Assembly: GCA_031259035.1 (NCBI GenBank)
Contig: JAIRLZ010000200.1
Location: forward strand, 1 to 13,060
Reading direction: 5' to 3'
Source: Treponema sp.
GTDB taxonomy: Bacteria > Spirochaetota > Spirochaetia > Treponematales > Breznakiellaceae
Length of the DNA stretch: 13,060 nt
Numbering within the stretch: position 1 is the stretch's first letter; every line of letters begins with the position of its first letter. Made by a program: the position numbers and the translations under genes. Below are positions 6,621 to 12,900 of the stretch, piece by piece. The notes under the pieces are model-generated. The model did no database searches, was not told where the DNA came from, and was given only the letters and a program-made list of their open reading frames with translations.

Positions 6621-7610
6621 TCACCTCCCGCGCATTGCGCCGCTGTTTTTGACAAGCAGAAAGAGAAAGAACGGCGAACCGCCCAGCGCGGTGATGATGC
6701 CGATGGGAATTTCGAGCGGCGGCAGAATGGAGCGGCTTGCAATGTCGGCAAGCAGAACCATAAGCGCCCCAAAGAGGGCGGACGCCGGCAGCAGGCGCCT
6801 GTGAATCGAACCGGTAAAAAGACGCGCCACATGCGGAGCGACAAGCCCTACAAAACCGATGACCCCGCATACGGAAACCGTCGCCGCGGCGGCGAGAGAC
6901 GCGCCCAGAATCACCATAACACGCGCCTTCTTCACATCAAGTCCAAGACTCTCGGCTGTTTCATCGCCCTGTAGGAGCAAATCCATGCCCCGTGACGACA
7001 GGAAGATGACGAGCGTTCCGGCGAACATCACGGGCAACGCGGATAAAACGGCGCTCCATGAGACCGCGAGGCTTCCCAACATCCAATAGTACACCCGCTG
7101 AAAGCCGCCGTCTTTCAGGATGAACAAAAAGGAAAGCATACTCGAACACAGGGCGCTGACAGCGGAACCTGCCAAAAGAAGGTTTGCCGCGGAAGCCATG
7201 CCGGCGGCGCGAGAGATCAACAAAGCGGTGAAAACAGCGGCGAGACTGCCGGCGAAAGACGGCGCTGGCACGGACAGCGCCGCGGCGCCTACGGGAAACA
7301 TCATCGCAGCGCCCGCGCCCAACGCCGCGCCGGAAGACGCGCCTATAATGAAAGGGTCGGCGAGCGCGTTGCGGAACACGGCTTGAAAACCCGCGCCTGA
7401 AACGCCGAGGCAGGCGCCGGCGGCTGCGGCGAATACAACGCGAGGCAGACGCAGCCTGAACAGCACCGTCAGCGCAAGATCGCGGTTCTCCATGTCTTGA
7501 AAAAGTCCGCCAAGCCATAAGGAACCGAGCGACAAGCCGGCCAGACACGCCGCTATGAGGCAAAGGGCAAGCGCCGGCGCGATTTTTTTCATTTTCTTAT
7601 TACGATTCAT
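6621..7610 (-). CDS. ABC transporter permease (FecCD/BtuC family)
   Basis: A 329-residue inner-membrane permease of the FecCD family, which imports ferric siderophores, haem or cobalamin as a homodimer. Family signatures are clear: LFRLRLPRVVFAAAAGACLG near 50, NALADPFIIGASSGAALG near 80-98, and, toward the C-terminus, GVIGFVGLVAPHVARL and the LPPLEIPIGIITALGGSPFF segment that contacts the ATPase. Around nine to ten hydrophobic helices are visible. ATG at 7610 has a poor ribosome site; ATG at 7592 (MKKIAP) is an alternative. The gene sits 31 bases downstream of the 231-bp hairpin element that separates it from the binding-protein gene, and a TATAAT lies at 7631-7636 (minus strand), so it might have its own weak promoter. 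Confidence 0.9.
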   Translation of the reverse strand: MNRNKKMKKIAPALALCLIAACLAGLSLGSLWLGGLFQDMENRDLALTVLFRLRLPRVVFAAAAGACLGVSGAGFQAVFRNALADPFIIGASSGAALGAGAAMMFPVGAAALSVPAPSFAGSLAAVFTALLISRAAGMASAANLLLAGSAVSALCSSMLSFLFILKDGGFQRVYYWMLGSLAVSWSAVLSALPVMFAGTLVIFLSSRGMDLLLQGDETAESLGLDVKKARVMVILGASLAAAATVSVCGVIGFVGLVAPHVARLFTGSIHRRLLPASALFGALMVLLADIASRSILPPLEIPIGIITALGGSPFFLFLLVKNSGAMRGR

Positions 7611-7640
7611 TCTTTTCGGTATACTTCGTTATTATATTAG

Positions 7641-7872
7641 GCTGTTCCAAAACGCGCCTTATGGCGTCAGTTTTGGAACAGCTTCTTACCCCTGGAGAAC
7701 ATTGGATAAACCGCACATGCCCAACTCATAAAGAATTGGCGATGTTCTCCAAAAGCCTGTTCCAAAACTAACCCGAACCGCAGGATCGCAACCGCAGGTT
7801 CGCAACCGCAGGTTCGCAACCGCAGGTTCGCAACCGCAGGTTCGCACATGTAGTTCGCGTTTTGGAACAGGC
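7641..7872. repeat. 231-bp multi-hairpin repeat element inside the importer operon
   Basis: Four copies of the motif GTTCCAAAAC alternate in orientation: starts near 7642, 7670 (inverted), 7757 and 7859 (inverted). The outer ends share a perfect 15-base inverted repeat (7642-7656 and 7856-7870). Hairpin A is 7641-7653 with 7670-7682 and an inner CGCC-TTAT-GGCG; hairpin C is TGGAGAACAT (7693-7702) with its complement at 7742-7751; hairpin B pairs 7755-7768 with 7859-7872 around a tandem array. It lies 18 bases past the binding-protein stop and 31 before the permease start. It looks like a MITE-type or REP-type insertion that is transcribed with the operon; it may act as an mRNA-processing or attenuation structure. 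I see no plausible gene in it. Confidence 0.75.
7776..7845. repeat. 14-bp tandem array, five units
   Basis: Five head-to-tail copies of AACCGCAGGTTCGC; the first reads GGATCGC, the other four are identical. Each unit contains the small palindrome AACC-GCA-GGTT. The array sits inside hairpin B of the surrounding element and would form the loop side of that stem. The copies are near-identical without spacers, so this is a minisatellite, not a CRISPR, and it is expected to vary in copy number. Confidence 0.9.
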
Positions 7873-7890
7873 TCAGATGGTTGCAGATAG

Positions 7891-8751
7891 CTACGGATGC
7901 AATATCCGCGCGATAGCGGCGACCGCGTCCGCCAAACGCGGGCCGTAACGGTAGATCGTATCAGCGTCAATAACGGCGATTCGGTTGTTTTTCACCGCGG
8001 AAACCGTTCTCCATAATGGGCGCGTTGTTATGTCAACGCCATGATCGCTCCCCATGAATATCCACTCAGGATCGAGGAGCAACACCTGTTCAAAACTCAC
8101 CGTTATCCACCGTCCGCGCTCGTTGGCGAAAATATTCCTGCCTCCCGCTCGCGTTATCGCTTCGTTGACAAAGGTGGCGCCGCCGCTCGTCATAAGCGGC
8201 GAATCGTAAAGCTCCCAAAACACCGCCGGCGCCTTTGTTCCCCGCGTTCGTTTTTCAATGAGCGCCAGCTTCGCCTTCATATCCCGCACCACACGGGCCG
8301 CGTTTTGCTCATGTCCGGTGAGCCGCCCGACAACCTCTATCACCGCATACACCTCTTCAAAATTGCGCGGCTCAAGGGCAAAAACCATTATGCCGAGTCC
8401 TTCCAGAAGCGGGACAAGCCGCTGGTGCATGTCCGCGGATACAAGCGCCAAATCGGGCGTGAGCGCCGCAATGCGTTCCACGCTCACGGTCGCTCCGGAG
8501 AACCCGCCGACAACGGGAACTGACAACGCGGAAGCGGGATAATTGCAGTACCCGGTTCTGCCCGCAACCTGTCCGCCCGCTCCCACGGCAAAAAGAATCT
8601 CCGTCGCCGCCGGGGAGAGGCTTACGATCCGCTGCGCCGCGGTTCTCAGGACGACCTTCCGTCCCAGCGCGTCAGTCAATTCCGCCTGCGCGTGAAGCGG
8701 CTGCGCGTGAAACAGAAAGCACGCCACGAGCAATACCATGCTGGTTTTCAT
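7891..8751 (-). CDS. Periplasmic binding protein of a BtuF/FepB-type importer
   Basis: A 286-residue class-III substrate-binding protein that would capture a metal chelate or cobalamin in the periplasm and hand it to the permease. The N-terminus is a signal peptide (about 1-22, ending HAQA); a LVAC motif at 8-11 is too close to the start to be a convincing lipobox. The mature part begins with the typical TDALGRKVVL strand, then RIVSLSPAATEILFAVGAG, GRTGYC and the VERIAALTPDLAL segment, and shows the BtuF-like two-lobe layout. Start ATG at 8751 overlaps the methyltransferase stop by four bases (ATGA), so translation is coupled. The motifs are nearest to BtuF and haem/siderophore binders. No cobalamin riboswitch or Fur-like box is visible upstream, so the ligand remains open. 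Confidence 0.87.
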   Translation of the reverse strand: MKTSMVLLVACFLFHAQPLHAQAELTDALGRKVVLRTAAQRIVSLSPAATEILFAVGAGGQVAGRTGYCNYPASALSVPVVGGFSGATVSVERIAALTPDLALVSADMHQRLVPLLEGLGIMVFALEPRNFEEVYAVIEVVGRLTGHEQNAARVVRDMKAKLALIEKRTRGTKAPAVFWELYDSPLMTSGGATFVNEAITRAGGRNIFANERGRWITVSFEQVLLLDPEWIFMGSDHGVDITTRPLWRTVSAVKNNRIAVIDADTIYRYGPRLADAVAAIARILHP

Positions 8752-9965
8752 ACCCGGCTCCTGTGGAATACGGCTACACTTTCAATGTGCGGCGTGTGCG
8801 GGTAAAAATCGTAGAAGGCGAGCGAAGAAAGCGCATAGCCGCTTTTCACCAGCGCCGCGCTGTCCCGCGCAAGGGTCGCCGGATTGCACGACACATACGC
8901 AAAAACCGGCGCGTTTTGCGTTGCGCCTTGCGCGCACAGCCACGTCCGCACCCCCTGTGAAAGCCCTTCCCGCGGCGGATCCGCTATAATAAAACCGTAG
9001 CGGTTTCTATTGCCCTTCGCCCAGGCGTCTGCGGAAACAGCGTGGCAGGTGCCACAGACGCCTCGTCCGCCGCCTGCGGCGTTGACGTTGACGCGGGCAA
9101 GGCTCAAAGCGGCTTTGTTTTCCTCGACCAACTCTATGCTTTCAAAACAATCCACATCGCGCAAAAAAGCGGCGAACGTTCCTACGCCGCAGTAAACGTC
9201 CGCGGCAAGCGGCGGCGCGGAATCGCTGGAACCTGCTTCTTCCGCAATGGAAACCACGTCTTTAATGAGCGTTTCAAGCGCGGACGCGTTGCTCTGGAAA
9301 AAAACGCCCGCGTCCAGCATAAGCCTTTTGTCCAGAAAAACAACGGAGCCGCGCCCGTTTTTCCCTTCCATTAGAAAGGCGTCTTTATGGGAATACACCG
9401 TCCAGCGGTCTTTTTCAACCGGCGGCGCGATTTTTTTTTCCGCAAGCGCGTTGTTTATACCCTCGTCAGCCACAGGACACGCGGACACCTGAATGATTTC
9501 ATCGCTCCGCTTCACCTTAAACCCGGGAAGCGAGGACTTAAAGCGGTGGAATTGCACACGGTTGCGGTATCCAAAACATTTGGATCGCCTGATCCGTACG
9601 GCGGGCGGCTCCTTAAAGCCTCCGATGCGGACAAAACTTTCCCGCAATATGGCGGCTTTTTCCTCAATCTGTTTTTCGTAGGCAAGGTGCTGGAGGGAAC
9701 ACCCGCCGCATCGTCCGGCAAGGGGGCAGGCGCAGGGCGTCCTGAACGGCGACGGCTCCTCTATGCACAGCAATTCAGCCGTCCCCCACCCTTTATGCGG
9801 TTCTTTTACCCTGACCGTCACGCTGTCAAGCGGCGCGGTCGCATCGACAAAGAATTTTTGCCCATTGTGCGTAAGAATTCCCTCCCCATTTGACGCGATG
9901 CGTTCAATCCGCGCGGTAAAAACCTCGTGGCTTTCATTGCTCCGCGCATGGTTCACATTTCTCAT
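8748..9965 (-). CDS. rlmD: RNA uracil-5-methyltransferase (RlmD/TrmA family)
   Basis: A 405-residue SAM-dependent enzyme that methylates uridine in 23S rRNA, or possibly tRNA, at C5. An N-terminal TRAM-like domain spans about 12-68. The Fe-S cysteines are C80, C86, C89 (CPLAGRCGGC) and C163. The SAM-binding loop is DVYCGVGTFAAFL (256-268), followed by ADPPREGL (328-335). The catalytic nucleophile is C360 in YVSCNPATLARD and the general base is E395 in PHIESVA. The length suits RlmD/RlmCD; which uridine is modified cannot be told from sequence, so the symbol is provisional. ATG at 9965 is 6 bases beyond the -10 box, so the mRNA may be leaderless; GTG at 9956 is an alternative. It is the first gene of a unit that leads into the ABC importer. 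Confidence 0.88.
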   Translation of the reverse strand: MRNVNHARSNESHEVFTARIERIASNGEGILTHNGQKFFVDATAPLDSVTVRVKEPHKGWGTAELLCIEEPSPFRTPCACPLAGRCGGCSLQHLAYEKQIEEKAAILRESFVRIGGFKEPPAVRIRRSKCFGYRNRVQFHRFKSSLPGFKVKRSDEIIQVSACPVADEGINNALAEKKIAPPVEKDRWTVYSHKDAFLMEGKNGRGSVVFLDKRLMLDAGVFFQSNASALETLIKDVVSIAEEAGSSDSAPPLAADVYCGVGTFAAFLRDVDCFESIELVEENKAALSLARVNVNAAGGGRGVCGTCHAVSADAWAKGNRNRYGFIIADPPREGLSQGVRTWLCAQGATQNAPVFAYVSCNPATLARDSAALVKSGYALSSLAFYDFYPHTPHIESVAVFHRSRV

Positions 9966-9971
9966 TTTTTT

Positions 9972-10000
9972 ATTCTATGGTTCGAGAGTCGCTTTGTCAA
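9972..10000 (-). promoter_or_regulatory. Sigma70-like promoter of the methyltransferase-importer unit
   Basis: On the minus strand TTGACA (9995-10000) and TAGAAT (9972-9977) are separated by exactly 17 bases, a near-consensus pair. The -10 box ends six bases before the ATG at 9965, so transcription would start at or near the start codon. The left end of the DDE-transposase IS begins at 10009-10011, only about 10 bases upstream of the -35 box. Confidence 0.75.
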
Positions 10001-10010
10001 CCGGACGCGG

Positions 10011-10067
10011 TGCCTCATCAAAAATCTGACCCAAATGAAGGCTTGCCTCATTTTGAAAACCTGACCC
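10011..10067. repeat. Left double terminal repeat of the IS
   Basis: Two direct copies of TGCCTCA followed 8-10 bases later by CTGACCC(AAAT), at 10011-10032 and 10044-10067. They match, in inverted orientation, the two copies at the right end and probably bind the transposase N-terminal domain. Confidence 0.7.
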
Positions 10068-10115
10068 AAATAATTCAGACTTACCGGTAAAGGACTTTAG
10101 AAACCGGAGGTCAAA

Positions 10116-11518
10116 ATGGGGTTAAAAATGAGCGTAAAAAAAGCTTTTTTCAAACGAAATCTGTTTGCGGTATCAAAGCGGAGACCGCAAAACAAAGACG
10201 GAAATTCTCAACGAGTTTACGGCGGCAACAGGCTATAACCGAAAATACGCGCTGGATTTGTTAAACCGGACCGCCAAGCTCAAACAGCCGGAACTTTTCA
10301 CCGTCATTGACGGGGAAACTGTAATTATCAAACCGGAGAAAAAAAAGCGTCCGGCAAACCGCAAGGGAAAATCCGCTTACGGGCTTGAAACCGTGAAATG
10401 TCTTGCCGCGATTTGGCGGTTTTTCCGGTATAAATGCGGAAAGTATCTCTCGCCGTTAATCCGTGAACAAATGCCTTATCTGGAGGCAAGCAAGGAACCG
10501 GACTTTCACATCACGCCGGAAACCAAAAAAAATTGCTTGCCATAAGCCCGCCGGCAACAGGCCGGCTTCTCAAAGCCGAAAAAGACGCGCTTCGGGGGAA
10601 GGGCGTCAGCGGCTCAAAATTGGGCGAGGCCGCCTTATTAAAACAAATTCCGGTCAGAACCCGCTATAACGACACGGAGCGCAATACGCCCGGTTACTTC
10701 CAAACTGACACCGTTCACCACTGCGGAAGCCCGGATTCAGGGGAATTTAACCTTACTTTGACCGTAACCGGCATCGCCTCAGGCTGGCCGGAATTCAGAG
10801 CGCTAAAAAACAAAGCCCATATATGGACAATGAAAGAATTACAAAACATCCGCGGCTCGCTGCCCTTCACGATGATTGAACTTCACAGCGACAACGGCGG
10901 CGAATTTATAAATCATGACATTTTGAACTGGCGGGAAATCACTGAAACCCTTTGCCTTACCCGCAGCCGTCCCCGCCACAGCAATGACAATTGTTTCGCC
11001 GAACAGAAAAACAACGCTTTTGTCAGAAACTATGCCGGATACGCCCGCTTCGATTCCGAGCCAGAACTCGCCGCACTGCCGGAGGTTTACAAATACCTCT
11101 GCCCGCTTCTGAACTTTTTTATTCCGCCGTAGGGGTCTAATACCCCGCCCTTCTCAGGGCGGTTCGAGTCAGTAACACTAACAAAAATTTGGTAGTAGAC
11201 CCCCCATATGATAAATTTCCTTACGGAACGAACCTCCTCTCAAATAATATAACGCTTTCACGATACCTCGCCCTTTAGGGCGGAGGAGGTTCATTCCCAA
11301 CAAAAAACTTTTAAGCAAAACTCATGCGGGTTCTAAAACACTGAAAGTCTATGACACTCCTAAAACGCCGTGGCAGCGCCTGATGGAATCCCCGCTCCTT
11401 CATGAAAATGAAAAAACCAAGTTGTCGCAAGAGCGGAGACTTTACGATCCGGTTCATTTACAATATCATGTTCACAAGGCGGTCAGCCTCCTTATGACCG
11501 CCCATAGGTCCAAGTGAA
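10116..11518 (+). pseudogene. DDE/rve-type IS transposase, frameshifted and interrupted
   Basis: A transposase with an integrase (rve) catalytic core, broken in at least three places. It starts at ATG 10116 (GGAGG five bases upstream) in one frame; a one-base insertion near 10155 shifts it to the frame carrying KTEILNEFTAATGYNRKYAL and IREQMPYLEA. An 8-A run near 10523-10531 shifts it back by one. The last frame holds the catalytic triad: D at 10707 (QTDTVHHCG), D at 10890 (HSDNGGEF) and E at 11001 (AEQKNNAFVRN), all present. At about 11130 the frame meets TAG inside a 172-bp palindromic insert; the natural C-terminus resumes at 11302 (KKLLSKTHAGSKTLKVYD, then PKTPWQRLMESPLL) and stops at 11518. 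The three-part reading is clear. The A-run shift could once have been programmed. Confidence 0.85.
11130..11301. mobile_element. 172-bp palindrome-associated element (IS200/IS605-derived MITE)
   Basis: A non-coding insert splits the transposase gene exactly between its IPP and KKLLSK codons. Its left part pairs GGGGTCTA (11132-11139) with TAGACCCC (11196-11203) around the perfect stem CCGCCCT-TCTC-AGGGCGG (11145-11162). Its right part pairs 11225-11239 with 11283-11297 (14 of 15) around CGCCC-TTTA-GGGCG (11269-11282). Ends with hairpins and no target duplication are as in IS200/IS605 derivatives mobilised in trans. It shares ATAAATTTCCTTA (11211-11223) with the tnpA remnant at 700-712, so it is likely a deletion derivative of that IS type. 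Confidence 0.7.
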
Positions 11519-11520
11519 AA

Positions 11521-11578
11521 GTTAGGTTTTCTATTTGAGGCACCCATGCAGAAAAGTCAGATTTCAAAATGAGGCACC
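11521..11578. repeat. Right double terminal repeat of the IS
   Basis: Two copies of the end motif in inverted orientation: GTTAGG...TGAGGCA (11521-11542) and GTCAG...TGAGGCA (11556-11576), matching the left-end pair. The inner copy begins two bases after the transposase stop at 11516-11518. Confidence 0.7.
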
Positions 11579-11613
11579 ACGGCGGAGGACGCCGGCGCAC
11601 AACCGTGCGGCAA

Positions 11614-11707
11614 CAGCCGGAGGCTGTTTCTACGTTTCGGCGTTGCCGGCGAATGCGGCGCAGCCGGAGGCTGTTTCTATATTTCGGCGTTGCCGGCGAA
11701 TGCGGCG
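11614..11707. repeat. 47-bp direct duplication
   Basis: Two adjacent 47-base copies (11614-11660 and 11661-11707) differ at only two positions (TACGTTT against TATATTT). Each contains the small palindromes CAGCC-GGAG-GCTG and GCCGGC. A degenerate trace continues left (11581-11613, GGCGG/CCGGCG-rich). The stretch 11579-11835 has no gene that I can support; its open frames are artefacts of GC-rich repeats. Confidence 0.85.
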
Positions 11708-11835
11708 TGCGACTTTTTGTCTGCTGGAAGCGCGGCGCGGCGCAACGTCCCGTCGTGTTATAGCACGGCAACGAGGCGCGTCGCCGCCCGCGCGGACGTA
11801 CGCCAACGGGCGGCCCTTCGTCCCGGCTTGAGTTT

Positions 11836-12020
11836 TTACGCCCCGGCAATGGCAAGGGGCAGGGCGTAGGTTATGGCGCGGGGTTCCTGCGCCAGCGTGC
11901 CGCCGTTGGAATAGCGGGTTACAACCTTGAGCGTGTAGGAGCCGGCGGCACGCGCCGGGGCGCGGAATATCAGCTTCTTCACAAGCCGCCTTCCGGTGGA
12001 ACCGTTGGTTGGACTCAGAG
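11836..12020 (-). pseudogene. C-terminal fragment of a DUF4469-type protein
   Basis: About 60 codons on the minus strand end in TAA at 11836-11838 and read LSLSPTNGSTG, LIFRAPARAAGSYTLKV, VTRYSNGGTLAQEPRAIT and YALPLA. This beta-rich pattern matches the C-terminal immunoglobulin-like DUF4469 domain that follows an HU-like DNA-binding domain in Bacteroidetes and spirochaete proteins (from memory). There is no start codon or N-terminal domain. Upstream of about 12020 the sequence changes to an IS transposase in another frame, so the 5' part of this gene has been lost or replaced. Confidence 0.6.
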
Positions 12021-12600
12021 ATAAAACGCGGGAGAGCGGCGTTGGCCTGTTGCATCGTGGCAATGCCGTTCAGAGCGAACCAGACGGGCAGGCGGCTTTG
12101 CTCACGTCTCCCACCGGCGCTCAATACGCCCTTTGGCTTGCGGGCTTCTGGCGGGAGTAAGTTCGCGGCCTACTGTTTGGGCGATATGGCCGAACTGGGT
12201 CTTATCCAGCGTTTTCCCGGCCAGTTGTTCCTCAATCGACCAGCGCTCCGGTTTTTTAGTATTGATGAAATATATCCCGATCCGGTCGGCATAGAGGGCT
12301 TCAGGCGCTCCATAGCCCGGTAAAACGGCCCGGAACGCCTCGAAACACCCCTGAAGGCGCTCGTGTTCGCACAGATACAGGGTCCGGATGTCCTCGGTCG
12401 CGTCATCCTGAAACCCGTGCGGGGCGTAGCGGACACCCAGGCTAAGCCGGTCGAACGGGGAGGCGCCCGTTTGAGCCAACTCCCCCACCTTCGCCCCGCG
12501 CTCCCGCATCGTCCGCCGGCACTGCGGCGTGTTTTGGGGGGAACTCATACCGGCCTCTTTAAGTATGCCGGACAGGGCGGTATAACGTTCCGGCTGTATA
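12020..12600 (-). pseudogene. ISNCY-like DDE transposase remnant
   Basis: The minus strand encodes about 165 residues of an ISNCY-type transposase: LSGILKEAGMSSPQ (HTH tail), SPFDRLSLGVRYAPHG, DDATEDIRTLYLCEHERLQG, LYADRIGIYF and ARSPQAKGRIERRWET. Catalytic Asp (ALYADR) and Glu (GRIERR) are present, but the first Asp expected in the QxDxSPF motif is Gly (codon GGC, 12465-12467). A stop at about 12105 results from a one-base insertion; the next frame continues SRLPVWFALNGIATMQQANA then ALPRFI to about 12020, where it meets the DUF4469 fragment. The 5' end is also missing (about 12600), where hairpin repeats begin. So the element is truncated at both ends, frameshifted and mutated at the active site. 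Confidence 0.75.
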
Positions 12601-12623
12601 TGACGGTTTGGCGGACCGAATAA

Positions 12624-12709
12624 GAAAATGCGTAGCATTTTCAGGGCCGACAAACTGTGGCGGAGGTTTTGCGTGGGAATGTTCCCCAGCTACGCTGGGG
12701 CGCGTAGCG
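12624..12709. repeat. Cluster of short hairpins with a GCGTAGC core
   Basis: Three small perfect inverted repeats share a central GTA/TAC loop: GAAAATGC-GTA-GCATTTTC (12624-12642), CCCCAGC-TAC-GCTGGGG (12684-12700) and CGC-GTA-GCG (12701-12709). GCGTAGC or its complement occurs in each. This is probably a dispersed repeat adjoining the transposase remnant; no gene is visible. Confidence 0.6.
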
Positions 12710-12736
12710 GAATGACCTAGCCAGCCGGAACCCCGA

Positions 12737-12779
12737 GCCGCCTACCGGCGGCGAAGCATATACAGGCCTGTTATGCGAC
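12737..12779. repeat. Hairpin repeat shared with the left end
   Basis: A perfect hairpin GCCGCC-TACC-GGCGGC (12737-12752) is followed by GAAGCATATACAGGCCTG and GTTATGCG. From 12745 to 12779 it matches positions 1-34. ACAGGCCTGT (12762-12771) is itself a 10-base palindrome. It lies 12 bases downstream of the stop of the minus-strand toxin remnant. Confidence 0.65.
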
Positions 12780-12791
12780 GTACGATTGCTT

Positions 12792-12900
12792 TTACATTAT
12801 ATTATCTATTACTTTGCCTACTAATATTCTTTCTATATTTCTTCTACCATCCAATACTAAGAATATTTTTACCTTCTTATTGTCATCACTTATTTTATAA
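12792..12900 (-). pseudogene. RelE/ParE-like toxin, C-terminal fragment
   Basis: The minus strand reads YKISDDNKKVKIFLVLDGRR then NIERILVGKVIDNIM and stop TAA (12792-12794). This fits the last strands of RelE/ParE toxins, with the characteristic V-I-x-x-V-x-x-x-R-R-x pattern. The frame runs without a break into the ISL3-like end at 12901, which marks the truncation. Strong AT bias matches the higBA remnant at the other end of the window. The short length keeps the family call tentative. Confidence 0.55.

Larger units (their letters stand above)
10009..11578 (+). mobile_element. Insertion sequence with DDE (rve) transposase and doubled ends
   Basis: The IS is bounded by GGTGCCTCAT at 10009-10018 and its complement ATGAGGCACC at 11569-11578. 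Each end holds two copies of a roughly 22-base transposase-site-like motif (TGCCTCA ... CTGAC or similar): 10011-10032 and 10044-10067 on the left, 11521-11542 and 11556-11576 on the right. Flanking bases do not form an obvious target duplication. The single gene is frameshifted and interrupted by a 172-bp insert, so the element is probably dead. Without that insert it would be about 1.4 kb. The family was not identified with certainty. Confidence 0.75.

Noticed and set aside
6616..6870. Upstream extension of the ATPase frame
   Set aside because: It overlaps the permease C-terminus in another frame and reads as Arg/His-rich nonsense; the ABC fold begins after 6615.
7776..7845. Possible CRISPR array
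   Set aside because: Units are only 14 bases and directly adjacent, with no unique spacers, and there are no cas genes.
7667..7970. Two short minus-strand open frames in the repeat element
   Set aside because: They are translations of the 14-bp repeats and hairpin arms (CEPAVA-type repeats), with no start signal.
8752..9965. Cobalamin riboswitch or Fur box controlling the importer
   Set aside because: No B12-box-like sequence or AT-rich Fur palindrome was recognised upstream of the unit or before the permease.
11472..11855. Open frames across 11472-11855 on both strands
   Set aside because: They span the IS end and the 47-bp duplication, are Arg/Ala-rich in every frame and show no family motif.
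12737..12790. Integron attC site after the toxin remnant
   Set aside because: GCATAAC and GTAGGC-like boxes can be found, but the essential GTT of the R' box is missing and no integrase is visible. Kept only as a shared repeat.
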